Part shown: in pieces, positions 1-8,190 of the stretch
Position numbering within the stretch: position 1 is the first letter of the stretch
How the letters are laid out: each line of letters opens with the position of its first letter
Position numbers and translations under genes: made by a program
Assembly: GCA_041581135.1 (NCBI GenBank)
Contig: JBFGCM010000037.1
Span: forward strand, 1-32,660
Reading direction: 5' to 3'
DNA: 32,660 bases
DNA from: JBFGCM01 sp041581135
GTDB taxonomy: Bacteria; Actinomycetota; Acidimicrobiia; Spongiisociales; UBA5794
The notes under the pieces: generated by a model
Database searches by the model: none
What the model saw: only the letters and a program-made list of their open reading frames with translations
Told to the model about the DNA's origin: nothing

Positions 1-479
1 GCAGACAGCGCCTCTACGACCTGGTCCATCGCCGCGACCTCAGACGCAGACTCGGCCTCCACGCCCTCGGCCTCCACGACCGCCTCAGACTCGACCACCT
101 CGACCGCCACCAACTCCGTCTCAGACGCAGACTCGGCCACCACAACCTCAGCCTCCACGCCCGCCTCGGACTCGACCACGTCCACGTCAGACGCAGACTC
201 GGCCACCGCCTCCACGCCCTCGGCCTCCACGCCCGCCTCAGACTCGACCGCCTCGGACTCGACCACGTCCACCTCAGACGCAGCCTCGGCCACCACGACC
301 TCAGCCTCCACGCCCCCCGCAGACTCGACCACCTCGACCGCCACCAACTCCGTCTCAGACGCAGCCTCGGCCACCACGACCTCAGCCTCCACGCCCCCCG
401 CGGACTCGACCACCTCGACCGCCACCGACTCCGTCTCAGACGCAGACAGCGCCTCTACGACCTGGTCCGTCGCCGCGAC
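1..479 (-). repeat. In-frame tandem and higher-order repeats inside the coiled-coil gene
   Basis: The 3' part of the visible gene is built of near-identical DNA units. The block beginning at 301 recurs at 382, a period of 81 bases (27 codons), with very few substitutions. A related unit lies near 148. The first 38 bases of the window recur at 442-479 with a single visible difference, a higher-order spacing of 441 bases (147 codons). All spacings are multiples of three, so the frame is preserved. The array probably continues left of the window. Confidence 0.8.
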
Positions 480-2201
480 GTCAGACTCGGCCTCGTCGGT
501 CTCGTCGGCCTCCACGACCGCGGCCTCGGGCGCAGCTGCCGCGGCCTCGTCGGCCTCCACCCCGGCGGCGTCGAGCCCCGCCATCTCGGCTCCGAGTGCG
601 TGGTGGGCGTCCAGCTCGAGTTGCGCCTGGGCAAGCGCTGCCTCGGCTTCCTCCTGGCGGACCCGGGCGCGCTCGGCACGGGCGGCACGCTTGGCTTCGC
701 GCACGGCCGCCCGCTCAGCAGCTGCTGCCTTCTCGTCAGCGCGCTTGCGGCGAGCTGCTCGTTCCCTCTCCAGGCGGGGCGCCTCTGCGAGTGCCGCCAA
801 GGCCGCCGCCTCGGCGCGGGCCAGCCGCTCGGCAGACTGCCGGGCCAGGTCCAACGCCTCTTCGCGGGCTACCTCTTCGGCGGCCCGCCTCGCCGACTCC
901 TCGGCCGCGGTGGCAGCGACCGCCTCGGTGAGCTCGGCGACGGACTCGGCGAGCTCCGGCTCTGCGGGAGCGTCCTCGTCCATCTCGCTACGAGCCGCCA
1001 GCTCCTCCTTGAGGCTCGACAACTCCAACTCGAGGACGGCTCGTTCTTCTGCGAGCCGCATCCGCTCTGCTGCGTGCGCGTGCGCCTCGGCTTCGGCGAC
1101 CGCCTGCAGCTCGGCTGTCCGCTGATCATCTTCCGTCGCCCGGGCTTGGGCTGCGGCTTCCTCGGCCTCCGCGAGCGCACGGGCGGCCTCTTCTCGAGCC
1201 GCCGCCGCTTCGGCCTTGGCCTGCTCGGCGGCGGCACGCGCCTCGTCGACGAGTGCCTGAGCTTCCGTCCGCGCCTCTTCGGCGAGCCGCCTGGCCTCCT
1301 CGGCCATGGCCCGCTCCTCGGCAGCGCGAGCCTCGTCTCGGTCGCGCTCCGCCGCTTCCTCGGCCTGACGACGCGCCTGTTCCTCGGCATCGTGCCGTTC
1401 TGTGATCTCGGTGAGACGGGCCTCGACTGCGGCCCGCGCCGCCGACTCGGCCTCCCGAGCAGCTTCCATCTCCGCGGCGCGTTCCTCGGCCAGGCGGCGG
1501 GCCTCCTCCTCGGCGCGTCGCTGATCGGCCTCTTCGGCTCGACGACGCTCGAACTCGGCGCGCGCCTCCTCGAGCTGCTCCATTTGCCGCTGTGCGGCCT
1601 CAGCGGCAACCCGCTCAGCCTCTTGGCGCGCCACTTCGAGTGCCTTCTGCTCGGCCTGCGCCAGCGCCGCCGCGTGCGCGATGCGCTCTGCCTCGAGCGC
1701 TTCGGCTTTGGCTTCGGCGGCGGCCCGGGCCTCCTCTTCGGCCCGACGTTCCGCTTCGATGCGGGCGGCACGCTCCTCCGCCTCCAGCCGCGCCTGCTCC
1801 TCTGCAAGGCGCAGAGCCGCTTCCTCTGCGGCGCGGCGTTCGGCCTCGATTCGAGCCCGTTCTTCGGCGAAGCGCTGTTCCTCTGCCGCGGCGATCGAAG
1901 CACCATTCTCCGCAATGACGTCAACGGGCGGTTCCACGTCGACAGTCGGGTTGACATCACGACTAAGCGAGGCGTACAGCTCCTCAGGGCTTCGCGGGTC
2001 CCTGACGGTGACCATGGTGTACTCGGGCTGTGCTGCAGCGGCACGTAGTTGACGCCGCCGCTGCTTCCGCCGCTTTCGTCTCGAGCTGCCGTCCACCCGG
2101 CCCGAGTCCTCTCCGGCAGACTCATCGCCCGGACGCCAGTCCGGGTGCCAGGGGTCTCCTGGATGCGGCCGGTATCCGCTCCCGTCGCCCCTACGACTCA
2201 C
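1..2201 (-). CDS. Large Ala/Glu-rich coiled-coil protein, incomplete (C-terminus beyond window)
   Basis: An open minus-strand frame runs 733 codons from a GTG at 2201 to the window edge without a stop. The start is chosen because AGGAGG lies four bases upstream of the GTG. The first ~60 residues are Gly/Pro/Asp/Arg-rich with a strongly basic patch (RRKRRKQRRR). Residues ~95-535 are almost continuous Glu/Ala/Arg heptad-like sequence such as AEERARIEAERRAAEEA, typical of a long coiled coil. From ~535 the chain becomes acidic and Val-rich (VEVVES, VEAE, VVAE) in near-identical repeats. No signal peptide, membrane segment or enzymatic motif is visible. It sits 54 bases downstream of frr on the same strand and may be cotranscribed. 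Low-complexity sequence makes database similarity uninformative. A scaffold, cytoskeletal or cell-pole role is only a guess; function unknown. Confidence 0.8.
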   Translation of the reverse strand, partial: MSRRGDGSGYRPHPGDPWHPDWRPGDESAGEDSGRVDGSSRRKRRKQRRRQLRAAAAQPEYTMVTVRDPRSPEELYASLSRDVNPTVDVEPPVDVIAENGASIAAAEEQRFAEERARIEAERRAAEEAALRLAEEQARLEAEERAARIEAERRAEEEARAAAEAKAEALEAERIAHAAALAQAEQKALEVARQEAERVAAEAAQRQMEQLEEARAEFERRRAEEADQRRAEEEARRLAEERAAEMEAAREAESAARAAVEARLTEITERHDAEEQARRQAEEAAERDRDEARAAEERAMAEEARRLAEEARTEAQALVDEARAAAEQAKAEAAAAREEAARALAEAEEAAAQARATEDDQRTAELQAVAEAEAHAHAAERMRLAEERAVLELELSSLKEELAARSEMDEDAPAEPELAESVAELTEAVAATAAEESARRAAEEVAREEALDLARQSAERLARAEAAALAALAEAPRLERERAARRKRADEKAAAAERAAVREAKRAARAERARVRQEEAEAALAQAQLELDAHHALGAEMAGLDAAGVEADEAAAAAPEAAVVEADETDEAESDVAATDQVVEALSASETESVAVEVVESAGGVEAEVVVAEAASETELVAVEVVESAGGVEAEVVVAEAASEVDVVESEAVESEAGVEAEGVEAVAESASDVDVVESEAGVEAEVVVAESASETELVAVEVVESEAVVEAEGVEAESASEVAAMDQVVEALS

Positions 2202-2255
2202 GTGTCCTCCTACGTCATGGCCCCAGCGCGAGGCCCGTTGGGAGGAGTGGGGAAC

Positions 2256-2807
2256 TCAGACTTCGAGCAGCTCTTCTTCCTTGTGGGCGAGCAATTCGTC
2301 CACTTTGGCCACCGCCTCGTCCGTCAGATCCTGAAGTTCCTTCTCCGCCCGGTGAATGTCGTCCTCTGATATATCACCTTCGAGGGCTTCTACCGAGTCT
2401 TTCGCGTGACGGCGGACGTTACGGATGGCGATGCGACCTTCTTCGGCGTAGTGCTTCACCATGCGGATCAGCTCTTTGCGACGCTCTTCGGTCAGGGGCG
2501 GAAAGGCAAGCCGGATGACGTTGCCGTCGTTCGACGGGTTGAGTCCGAGATCGGCCGACTGGATCGCCTTCTCGATCTGACTCATCACGTTCTTGTCGTA
2601 CGGCTGAACCACCAGCAGCCGCGGCTCGGGTACCGAGAACGTCGCCAGCTGCTGCAGCGGCGTCTGGGTGCCGTAGTAGTCGACCACGACACGATGGAGC
2701 AGTCCGGGATTGGCCCGGCCGGTACGCACGGTGGCGAACTCCTGTCGCGTGTGCTCGATTGCTTGCTCCATCTTGCTACCGGCTTCGTCGAGCAGATCGG
2801 CGATCAC
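2256..2807 (-). CDS. frr: Ribosome recycling factor
   Basis: RRF, with EF-G, splits the post-termination ribosome in the cytoplasm. The 183-residue product has the family length and hallmarks: an N-terminal helix (DLLDEAGSKMEQAIEHTRQE), the TVRTGRANPGLL motif, the GTQTPLQQLATFSVPEPR strand region, NDGNVIRLAFPPLTEERRKEL, and a C-terminal helical segment ending in acidic residues. Two adjacent GTG codons (2810 and 2807) follow AAGGAGG. The second is preferred because it leaves a more normal four-base spacing and matches usual N-termini. It is last in the rpsB-tsf-pyrH-frr order, ten bases after pyrH, so almost certainly cotranscribed. Confidence 0.97.
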   Translation of the reverse strand: MIADLLDEAGSKMEQAIEHTRQEFATVRTGRANPGLLHRVVVDYYGTQTPLQQLATFSVPEPRLLVVQPYDKNVMSQIEKAIQSADLGLNPSNDGNVIRLAFPPLTEERRKELIRMVKHYAEEGRIAIRNVRRHAKDSVEALEGDISEDDIHRAEKELQDLTDEAVAKVDELLAHKEEELLEV

Positions 2808-2817
2808 CACGCCTCCT

Positions 2818-3528
2818 TCAGTGCACTAGCGTCCCGATGGCTTCGCCCCGCACCGCAGCCGCCACATTCCCCGGCTCGATGATGGAGAACACCCGAATCG
2901 GAAGGTCGTTGTCCATGCAGAGACTAATGGCGGTCGAGTCCATCACCTGGAGGCCCTTGGCGAGCACATCCATGTAGGAGACCTTGTCCAACAGAACGGC
3001 GTCGCTGTTGGTCACGGGATCCTTGTCGTACACCCCGTCGACCTTCGTTGCTTTGAGTACTGCCACGGCGCCGATCTCCGCTGCCCGAAGTGCGGCGGTG
3101 GTATCGGTGGTGAAGAACGGATTGCCGGTGCCGCCTGCCAACACCACGACCCTCCCCTTCTCGAGGTGGGCGATGGCTCGCAGCCGGATGTAGGGCTCCG
3201 CCACCTGTTGGATGTTGATGGCGGTCTGCACTCGGGTCTCGCAGCCGGCCTTCTCCAACGCGTCCCTCACGGCGAGCGCGTTGATGACGGTGGCGAGCAT
3301 CCCCATGTAGTCCGCGTTCGCCCGATCCATGCCCTCGGCAGCCGAACTGACGCCACGGAAGATGTTGCCTCCGCCCACCACCACGGCCACCTCGTATCCC
3401 TCGGCGTGGACCTCGGCGATCTCCCCGGCGATGCGATGGACCACGGCCGTCGAGATGCCGTAGTTGGTCGCCGGATCGGCGAAGGCCTCCCCGGAGAGCT
3501 TCAATATGACGCGTCGTTTGTCGCTGAT
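2818..3528 (-). CDS. pyrH: UMP kinase, apparently with an ATC start codon
   Basis: UMP kinase converts UMP and ATP to UDP and ADP for pyrimidine nucleotide synthesis. The amino-acid-kinase fold is clear: KLSGEA near the N-terminus, VVVGGGNIFRG, GTGNPFFTTDTTAALRAAEI, and KATKVDGVYDKDP. The family begins with a strand before KLSGEA. Here that strand (DKRRVILKLSGE) is encoded, but the frame upstream to the tsf stop holds no ATG, GTG or TTG except a TTG at 3504 inside the strand. An ATC at 3528, five bases after GGGGAGG, would give MSDKRRVILKLSGEA, a typical UMP kinase start. The gene follows tsf by 12 bases. Identity is certain; the start is inferred. Confidence 0.96.
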   Translation of the reverse strand: MSDKRRVILKLSGEAFADPATNYGISTAVVHRIAGEIAEVHAEGYEVAVVVGGGNIFRGVSSAAEGMDRANADYMGMLATVINALAVRDALEKAGCETRVQTAINIQQVAEPYIRLRAIAHLEKGRVVVLAGGTGNPFFTTDTTAALRAAEIGAVAVLKATKVDGVYDKDPVTNSDAVLLDKVSYMDVLAKGLQVMDSTAISLCMDNDLPIRVFSIIEPGNVAAAVRGEAIGTLVH

Positions 3529-3540
3529 GACGGCCTCCCC

Positions 3541-4158
3541 CTAACTGGTCTTCTCACCAACCTGAACACGGGCGAATTGGGCGACGCTGATGTTCTCCCC
3601 CATGGAAGCAGCCATCTGCTGAATCATGTCGCCGACCGTGCCATCGAACACATCGGTCCGCACGTACGTCTGGTCGTACAGGACGTGGTCTTCGTAGAAC
3701 GCCTCGATGCGGCCCTCGACGATGCGATCGATCACTTGTTCGGGTTTGTTCTCGTTGCGGGCCTGGGCGGCGATGAGCTCCTTCTCCTTCGCGAGCAGCT
3801 CTGCCGGTACCTGATCGCGCGTCACCCATTGGGGAGACCTCGCTGCGATGTGCATCGCGATGCCGGACGCAGCTTCTTGGAACTCCGGGTTCTTGGCTAC
3901 GAAGTCGGTCTCCGACGCCAGCTCCACGAGCACACCTATGACCGGGCGCTCGGATTGGACGTGGAGGTAGTGACCGATGGTGCCTTCGGTCTGGGCCCGA
4001 TCGGAGCGCTTCGCCGCCGCGGCCAGGCCCTTCTCGCGGAGGAGGTCCTTGGCCTTGTCCATGTCGCCACCGGTCTCCTCGAGTGCCCGTTTGGCGTCCA
4101 TCATCCCGGCGCCCGTTGCTTGACGCAGGGCTTGCACCTCTTTGGCTGTGATCGTCAC
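3541..4158 (-). CDS. tsf: Translation elongation factor Ts
   Basis: EF-Ts is the nucleotide exchange factor that regenerates EF-Tu-GTP from EF-Tu-GDP. The 205-residue product is the short form common in actinobacteria and several other phyla. The N-terminal UBA-like domain (KEVQALRQATGAGMMDAKRAL) is followed by the TDFVAKN core motif near residue 88 and a dimerisation/core region containing the HIAARSPQWVTRDQVP segment. The GTG start at 4158 directly follows the rpsB stop codon with no intervening base, so translation is probably coupled. A GGAG stretch of rpsB's end may serve as ribosome binding site. Confidence 0.97.
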   Translation of the reverse strand: MTITAKEVQALRQATGAGMMDAKRALEETGGDMDKAKDLLREKGLAAAAKRSDRAQTEGTIGHYLHVQSERPVIGVLVELASETDFVAKNPEFQEAASGIAMHIAARSPQWVTRDQVPAELLAKEKELIAAQARNENKPEQVIDRIVEGRIEAFYEDHVLYDQTYVRTDVFDGTVGDMIQQMAASMGENISVAQFARVQVGEKTS

Positions 4159-4944
4159 CTATTTGTCTCCGTTGCTCGGGGTGGGGGCAGGTGCTGCTTC
4201 GGCGCCGGCGGCCTCGTCAGCGACATCCGGCGTCTTGGCGGACTCCTTGCGAGACGCCTCGTACAACTCACGGCCGGCGCGGCATGCATCGGCGATGAGC
4301 GTGGTCATCAGCTGCGAGGCCCGAATGGCGTCGTCGTTGCCCGGGATGAGCCACTCGATGCCGTCGGGCGCGCAGTTGGTGTCGACGACTGCGACGATCG
4401 GGATCTGGAGCCGAGCAGCTTCCGCCACGGCGATGTGCTCTGCATTCACGTCGATGATGAAGATCGCGTCCGGGACACGGTTCATGTCCTGCACCCCGCC
4501 GAGCACCGTTTGCAGCTTCTCCAGCTCGCGCCGCAGCTTGAGCCGCTCCTTCTTGGGGAGCGCCTCCATCTCACCCGACTCGTTCATCGCCTCGAGCTCG
4601 AGCATGTACCGGATGCGCTTGTGAATCGTGTGGAAGTTGGTGAGCATGCCACCGAGCCAGCGGTGGTTCACGTATGGCATGTCGGCGAGCTCGGCGGCTT
4701 CCCGGACGGCTGCCTGGGCCTGCTTCTTGGTGCCGACGAACAGCACCGTTCCGCCGGCGGCCGTGGTGTCGCGCACGAACTCGTACGCCTGCTCGACGCG
4801 ATGCAACGTCTGCCTGAGATCGAGAATGTGAATGCCGTTCCGTTCTCCGAAGATGAACGGGCGCATCTTGGGATTCCAGCGTCTGGTCTGGTGACCGAAG
4901 TGCACTCCGGCCTCCAGCAGCTGACGCATCGTGACCACTGCCAC
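4159..4944 (-). CDS. rpsB: 30S ribosomal protein S2
   Basis: S2 joins the small ribosomal subunit late and binds S1-related factors. The 261-residue product shows family signatures: MRQLLEAGVHFGHQTRRWNPKM at the N-terminus (written here as landmark MRQLLEAGVHFGHQ), FIFGERNGIHILDL, FVGTKKQAQ, VNHRWLGGMLTNF, and PDAIFIIDV. The C-terminus carries a ~30-residue Ala/Pro/Glu-rich tail. The GTG at 4944 is selected because AAGGAGG lies four bases upstream and the product then starts MAVVTMRQLL, as in many actinobacteria. It heads the rpsB-tsf-pyrH-frr run and is divergent from the LtrA-like gene. Confidence 0.97.
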   Translation of the reverse strand: MAVVTMRQLLEAGVHFGHQTRRWNPKMRPFIFGERNGIHILDLRQTLHRVEQAYEFVRDTTAAGGTVLFVGTKKQAQAAVREAAELADMPYVNHRWLGGMLTNFHTIHKRIRYMLELEAMNESGEMEALPKKERLKLRRELEKLQTVLGGVQDMNRVPDAIFIIDVNAEHIAVAEAARLQIPIVAVVDTNCAPDGIEWLIPGNDDAIRASQLMTTLIADACRAGRELYEASRKESAKTPDVADEAAGAEAAPAPTPSNGDK

Positions 4945-5039
4945 GTAGCCTCCTTGTTGGGTTGTTCCTCGGACCGCCCTTCGAGCCTCCGCGAGCCTTC
5001 CGGCCCGACCGCGGGAGATTGCGGCGATCCTGTGTAGTA

Positions 5040-5053
5040 CCGGCGAGAGCCGG
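5040..5053 (-). promoter_or_regulatory. Small hairpin in the rpsB leader
   Basis: The 234-base gap between rpsB and the divergent LtrA-like gene contains a perfect inverted repeat, CCGGC-TCTC-GCCGG on the minus strand, about 95 bases before the rpsB start. A TACACT hexamer just upstream (5062-5067) could be a -10 element, though no good -35 is seen. S2 leaders are known sites of autoregulation in some bacteria. Whether this hairpin has that role is speculation. Confidence 0.25.
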
Positions 5054-5178
5054 CGGGCGGCAGTGTAGTGGACAACAGTCGGCCCCTGGTCTGCCTGGCG
5101 ACGCGACCTCGTTTCTCTGGGTCGACGATCGCAGCGATGCGACCGTCGGCTCCCCGGCTGCTCCCGTACACTCCGATC

Positions 5179-6348
5179 ATGAAGGGTATCGAGCTCCCGC
5201 CGCTCACCGAGGACTTCACCGCCGATCCGGTGGAGCTCTTCTTCGATCTGGCGTACGTCTTCGCCTTCTCCCAGTTGGTCGGGCTGCTGATCGAGGATCC
5301 GACATGGGCGGGTGTCGGACGAGCGGCACTGCTGTTCGGGCTGTTGTGGCTGCCGTGGCAGCAGCTGACCTGGGCGGCGAACGCAATCTCCGGCAACGGA
5401 CGGCCGGTGCGGCTGCTCTTCCTCGTCGCCACAATGGTGAGCATCCCGATGGCCGCATCGACGTCGACGGCTCTTGAGGGCGGAGGCCCGGTGTTCGCAC
5501 TCTCGCTGACGGCGATCATGCTGATCGGATTCCGCATGCAGACGCTCGGCGCCGTCGGTCGCAGTGACTACCGCGACGTCGTCTACGGATGGATCACACC
5601 GAACGTGATTGCGATGGTGGTGCTGGTCGCCGGATCGTTCTTCGAGGGCGGGACGAGACTCCTGCTCTGGCTGACGAGCGTGACCATCGTCCTGTGGGCG
5701 ATGATCCGTGCGGCTGAGGGAGAGTGGCCGGTGCGGTCCGGCCACTTCGCCGAGCGGCACGGGCTCATCGTCATCATTGCGCTCGGAGAGGTGATCGTCG
5801 CCATCGGTATCCCCGTGGTCGCTGCGTTGAGGAGCGGCGAGGGCCTGCCCGCGGCGACGCTGGCGGCGTTGCTGGCTTCGGGCGCGTTCGCAGGTCTCTT
5901 GTGGTGGGCATACTTCGATCGTCCCAGTCCTGGCCTCGAATTCGCGGCGTCACGGCTCGACGGGCTTGCGATCGGTCACTTCGTGCGAGACGTCTACACC
6001 TGGGCGCATGCCCCGCTCGTCGCGGGCATCATCTTCTCGGCCGCGGCTCTCGAAGAGATCACATTGCACCCACTCGACGTCGTCAAGTTGCCGTTCCGGG
6101 CGATGTTGGCCGGTGGACTGTTCATGTTCATGACCGGCGTGTACCTGGCCGTGTGGCGGGCGTTTCGCGCTCGGGCCATGGAACGTCTCATCGGTGCGGT
6201 CGTGATCGCCGCGATCGTCTTGGCGAGCGGGCGACTCCAGGGGGTGTGGGTGCTGTCGCTGGTCGTGCTGGTCATGTTCATCGCTCTGGTCACTGAGCAT
6301 CGACGCGTCGAGCGTCTCGGCCTGCACGCAGACCTCGAGCGATCATGA
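5179..6348 (+). CDS. LtrA-family (low temperature requirement A) membrane protein
   Basis: A 389-residue polytopic membrane protein. The opening LPPLTEDFTADPVELFFDLA with FDLAYVFAFSQL is the hallmark of the LtrA family (bacterial low temperature requirement A), whose biochemical role is poorly defined. About ten hydrophobic segments follow, with a conserved-looking ERHGLIVIIALGEVIVAIG motif in the middle (residues ~195-213) and a WWAYFDR motif after it, both usual for the family. The ATG at 5179 is chosen because the family motif begins ~10 residues later; no strong ribosome binding site is seen, so the mRNA may be leaderless or start further upstream. The gene breaks the run of minus-strand genes and is convergent with the sigma factor gene. 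Confidence 0.88.
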   Translation: MKGIELPPLTEDFTADPVELFFDLAYVFAFSQLVGLLIEDPTWAGVGRAALLFGLLWLPWQQLTWAANAISGNGRPVRLLFLVATMVSIPMAASTSTALEGGGPVFALSLTAIMLIGFRMQTLGAVGRSDYRDVVYGWITPNVIAMVVLVAGSFFEGGTRLLLWLTSVTIVLWAMIRAAEGEWPVRSGHFAERHGLIVIIALGEVIVAIGIPVVAALRSGEGLPAATLAALLASGAFAGLLWWAYFDRPSPGLEFAASRLDGLAIGHFVRDVYTWAHAPLVAGIIFSAAALEEITLHPLDVVKLPFRAMLAGGLFMFMTGVYLAVWRAFRARAMERLIGAVVIAAIVLASGRLQGVWVLSLVVLVMFIALVTEHRRVERLGLHADLERS

Positions 6349-6486
6349 GCCGGCACGCCCGCCATCAGCTGCGCCACATCCAGGGCGCGTCCGAGGGTCG
6401 GAAAGCGGCGTAGGTCGGGCCGGTCGGCCACGAAGAATCCACTCGAGAATCCCGATCGCGCCACGGGCCGGTGTGGGGAGTCGCCG

Positions 6487-7272
6487 CTACTTTCGGTACG
6501 GCGGCTCGATGAGACGGTTGCGCAGGCTCATCACGGCCTTGGTGTGGATCTGGCACACCCGGGACTCTGTCACTTGAAGCACCTCGCCGATCTCGGCGAG
6601 AGTGAGTCCCTCGTAGTAGTAGAGCGTGACGACCAGCCGCTCTCTGTCGCCGAGGCGGTTGACCGAATCGGCGAGCAGGTATCGCGTCTCCTCCTGCTCG
6701 AACGACCCGGAGGGATCCAGCGCCTTGGGATCGGCCATGAGATCGCCCGCCGACGCCGAGTCGCGCTCATCGGGGTTCAGCAACTCGTCCAGGGCCACGA
6801 ACCCGAGCGTCGACATCTCGCCGAGGCGGTCCTGCAGCGTCTCCAACGGCATCTCCATGTGATCGGCCAGCTCCTCATCGGTCGGGGTGCGCTGGAGCGC
6901 GTGCTCGAGTTCGGCGAGGCTGCGCTGAATCTCCCGAGCACGGGCTCGCACCGAACGCGGCACCCAATCGAGCGCCCGCAACTCATCGAGGATGGCGCCT
7001 TTGATGCGATTGACCGCATAGGTCTCGAACTTGAAGCCCCGCTCGAGATCGAACTTGTCGATTGCGTCGATGAGACCGAAGGTGCCGTACGACACCAGGT
7101 CGCTGCCGTCGACGTTTCGCGGCAGGCCGGCGCGAATCCTGCCTGCCACGAACTTGACGAGCGGCGAGTAGTGAAGGATCAGACCTTCACGCGCTTTGGG
7201 ATCTCCTGAAGCCTTGAACCTCTCCCATAGATCGGAGAGGTCGGCCTCATGCACGGGGGTGGCTTCGTTCAT
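6487..7272 (-). CDS. whiG: FliA/WhiG-type RNA polymerase sigma factor (group 3)
   Basis: This 261-residue protein directs RNA polymerase to a special promoter set; homologues run flagellar or sporulation genes. Region 2 is clear (YSPLVKFVAGRIRAGLP, DLVSYGTFGLIDAIDKFD, FKFETYAVNRIKGAILDELR), then DWVPRSVRARAREI, the region 3 ARTPTDEELA-like segment, and region 4 with RERLVVTLYYYEGLTLAEIG and SRVCQIHTKAV. The ATG at 7272 is six bases after AGGG and lies inside the 3' end of the recombinase gene (26-base overlap). Position between dprA/xerC and rpsB matches whiG in other actinobacteria, so the symbol is given on sequence plus synteny. The regulon here is unknown. Confidence 0.9.
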   Translation of the reverse strand: MNEATPVHEADLSDLWERFKASGDPKAREGLILHYSPLVKFVAGRIRAGLPRNVDGSDLVSYGTFGLIDAIDKFDLERGFKFETYAVNRIKGAILDELRALDWVPRSVRARAREIQRSLAELEHALQRTPTDEELADHMEMPLETLQDRLGEMSTLGFVALDELLNPDERDSASAGDLMADPKALDPSGSFEQEETRYLLADSVNRLGDRERLVVTLYYYEGLTLAEIGEVLQVTESRVCQIHTKAVMSLRNRLIEPPYRK

Positions 7273-8128
7273 AGGTAGCCCTGAGATGGCGGCGGGACAC
7301 GGAAGTGTATAGCTGGGTAGTACCGAGTTCAATGTGGCCGAGGAGCTCCTGTACGGTACGCAGATCGGCTCCTCCTTCCAAGAGATGGGTGGCGAACGAG
7401 TGACGGAGCGCATGTGGAAACGTTCCCATCCGCTGCTTGACGACTCTCCGAATGCCCCGTGCGTCGAGCTTGCCGCCCCTGGCCCCTACCCACAGCGCGT
7501 TCCCGGCGTCGGGTCGTGCCAGCTCGTCACGACCTCGCGCCAGATACGCATGGAGCGCGTCCCGCGCCGCGGCGCCCAGCGGAGCGACCCTCTCCCGAGC
7601 CCCTTTGCCAAGGACCCGGATGTACTCGTCGGCGCGCACGTCGTGCACGGTCATCGCAGCGAGCTCGGCGACCCGCACACCCGAGGCGTAGAGGACCTCG
7701 AGCAGGGCCTTGTCACGGAGTTCGAGGGGCGTCGAGGTGGGTAGGGAGTCCAGCAGCGCCTCGAGGCCGCCGGCGGGAAGCGCCTTGGGAAGAGTCCGTG
7801 GGCGTTTGGGAGGAGAGATGCCTTCGGCCGGGTTCGCGGCCAGCGCGCCGCGCCGCACGGCGTCTCCGAAGAACGCCCGCACCGCCGACGCCTTGCGGGC
7901 GATGGTCCGCTTGGCGTAGCGCCGCGTCGACAGTTGCGAGAGGAACCGGCGCACCACACGCCGCGTCACCTGGTCCAGCGCACGCGATCCAGCCCGATCG
8001 CAGAACGTGAAGAACTGGTCGAGATCTCTGCGGTAAGCGGCGATCGTGTGCGGTGACAGGCCCCGTTCGGCTTCGAGCCGGGAGAGATACCTCGTCACCG
8101 CCGCTTCGCACCACGACGGAGTAGACAT
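7247..8128 (-). CDS. xerC: XerC/XerD-like tyrosine recombinase
   Basis: A 293-residue site-specific recombinase of the type that resolves chromosome dimers at dif. The N-terminal SAM-like core-binding domain covers ~5-95 (YLSRLEAERGLSPHTIAAYR). The catalytic domain shows all expected residues: R152 (SGVRVAEL), K175, H239 and R242 (HALRHSFATHLLEGG), H265 (LLGHIELGTTQLYT) and nucleophile Y274. The ATG at 8128 is chosen with GAGG nine bases upstream; an ATG at 8137 is in frame but has no spacing. Position beside whiG and rpsB is the usual place of the chromosomal xerC in several phyla, so this is housekeeping rather than a phage integrase. It overlaps whiG by 26 bases. Confidence 0.92.
   Translation of the reverse strand: MSTPSWCEAAVTRYLSRLEAERGLSPHTIAAYRRDLDQFFTFCDRAGSRALDQVTRRVVRRFLSQLSTRRYAKRTIARKASAVRAFFGDAVRRGALAANPAEGISPPKRPRTLPKALPAGGLEALLDSLPTSTPLELRDKALLEVLYASGVRVAELAAMTVHDVRADEYIRVLGKGARERVAPLGAAARDALHAYLARGRDELARPDAGNALWVGARGGKLDARGIRRVVKQRMGTFPHALRHSFATHLLEGGADLRTVQELLGHIELGTTQLYTSVSRRHLRATYERSHPRA
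7304..7332 (-). promoter_or_regulatory. Predicted sigma-70-type promoter for whiG
   Basis: On the minus strand TTGAAC (7332-7327) and TACACT (7309-7304) are separated by exactly 17 bases and end about 30 bases before the whiG start. Both hexamers match the housekeeping consensus well for so GC-rich a genome. The site is inside the recombinase coding sequence and would let whiG be transcribed independently. Confidence 0.55.
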
Positions 8129-8190
8129 GGCCGCCATCCTCGGCGGCGAATCCGGATCAGTCAACGACCGAGGGACCGGCACCACGTCCA

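Noticed and set aside
1..479. CRISPR-like array
   Set aside because: The repeats are direct, codon-preserving and contiguous, without unique spacers of constant length; they are protein-coding repeats.
600..2048. Long plus-strand open frame opposite the coiled-coil gene
   Set aside because: It is a shadow of biased GC-rich codons; the minus-strand frame has a ribosome binding site and coherent coiled-coil composition.
869..2125. Alternative minus-strand frame rich in Arg, Ser and Pro
   Set aside because: Composition is typical of an out-of-frame reading of Glu/Ala codons, and it lacks a credible start.
3166..5037. Long plus-strand frame across tsf and rpsB
   Set aside because: It is antisense to two certain essential genes and shows no family similarity.
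6349..6486. Possible short minus-strand gene downstream of whiG (reads FVADRPDLRRFPTLGRALD)
   Set aside because: The stretch looks protein-like but the frame runs on deep into antisense of the LtrA-like gene and has no ribosome binding site; perhaps a remnant, not supported as a gene.
7247..8128. Tyrosine recombinase as a mobile-element integrase
   Set aside because: Length, motifs and position beside whiG and rpsB fit chromosomal XerC; no attachment sites or phage genes are nearby.
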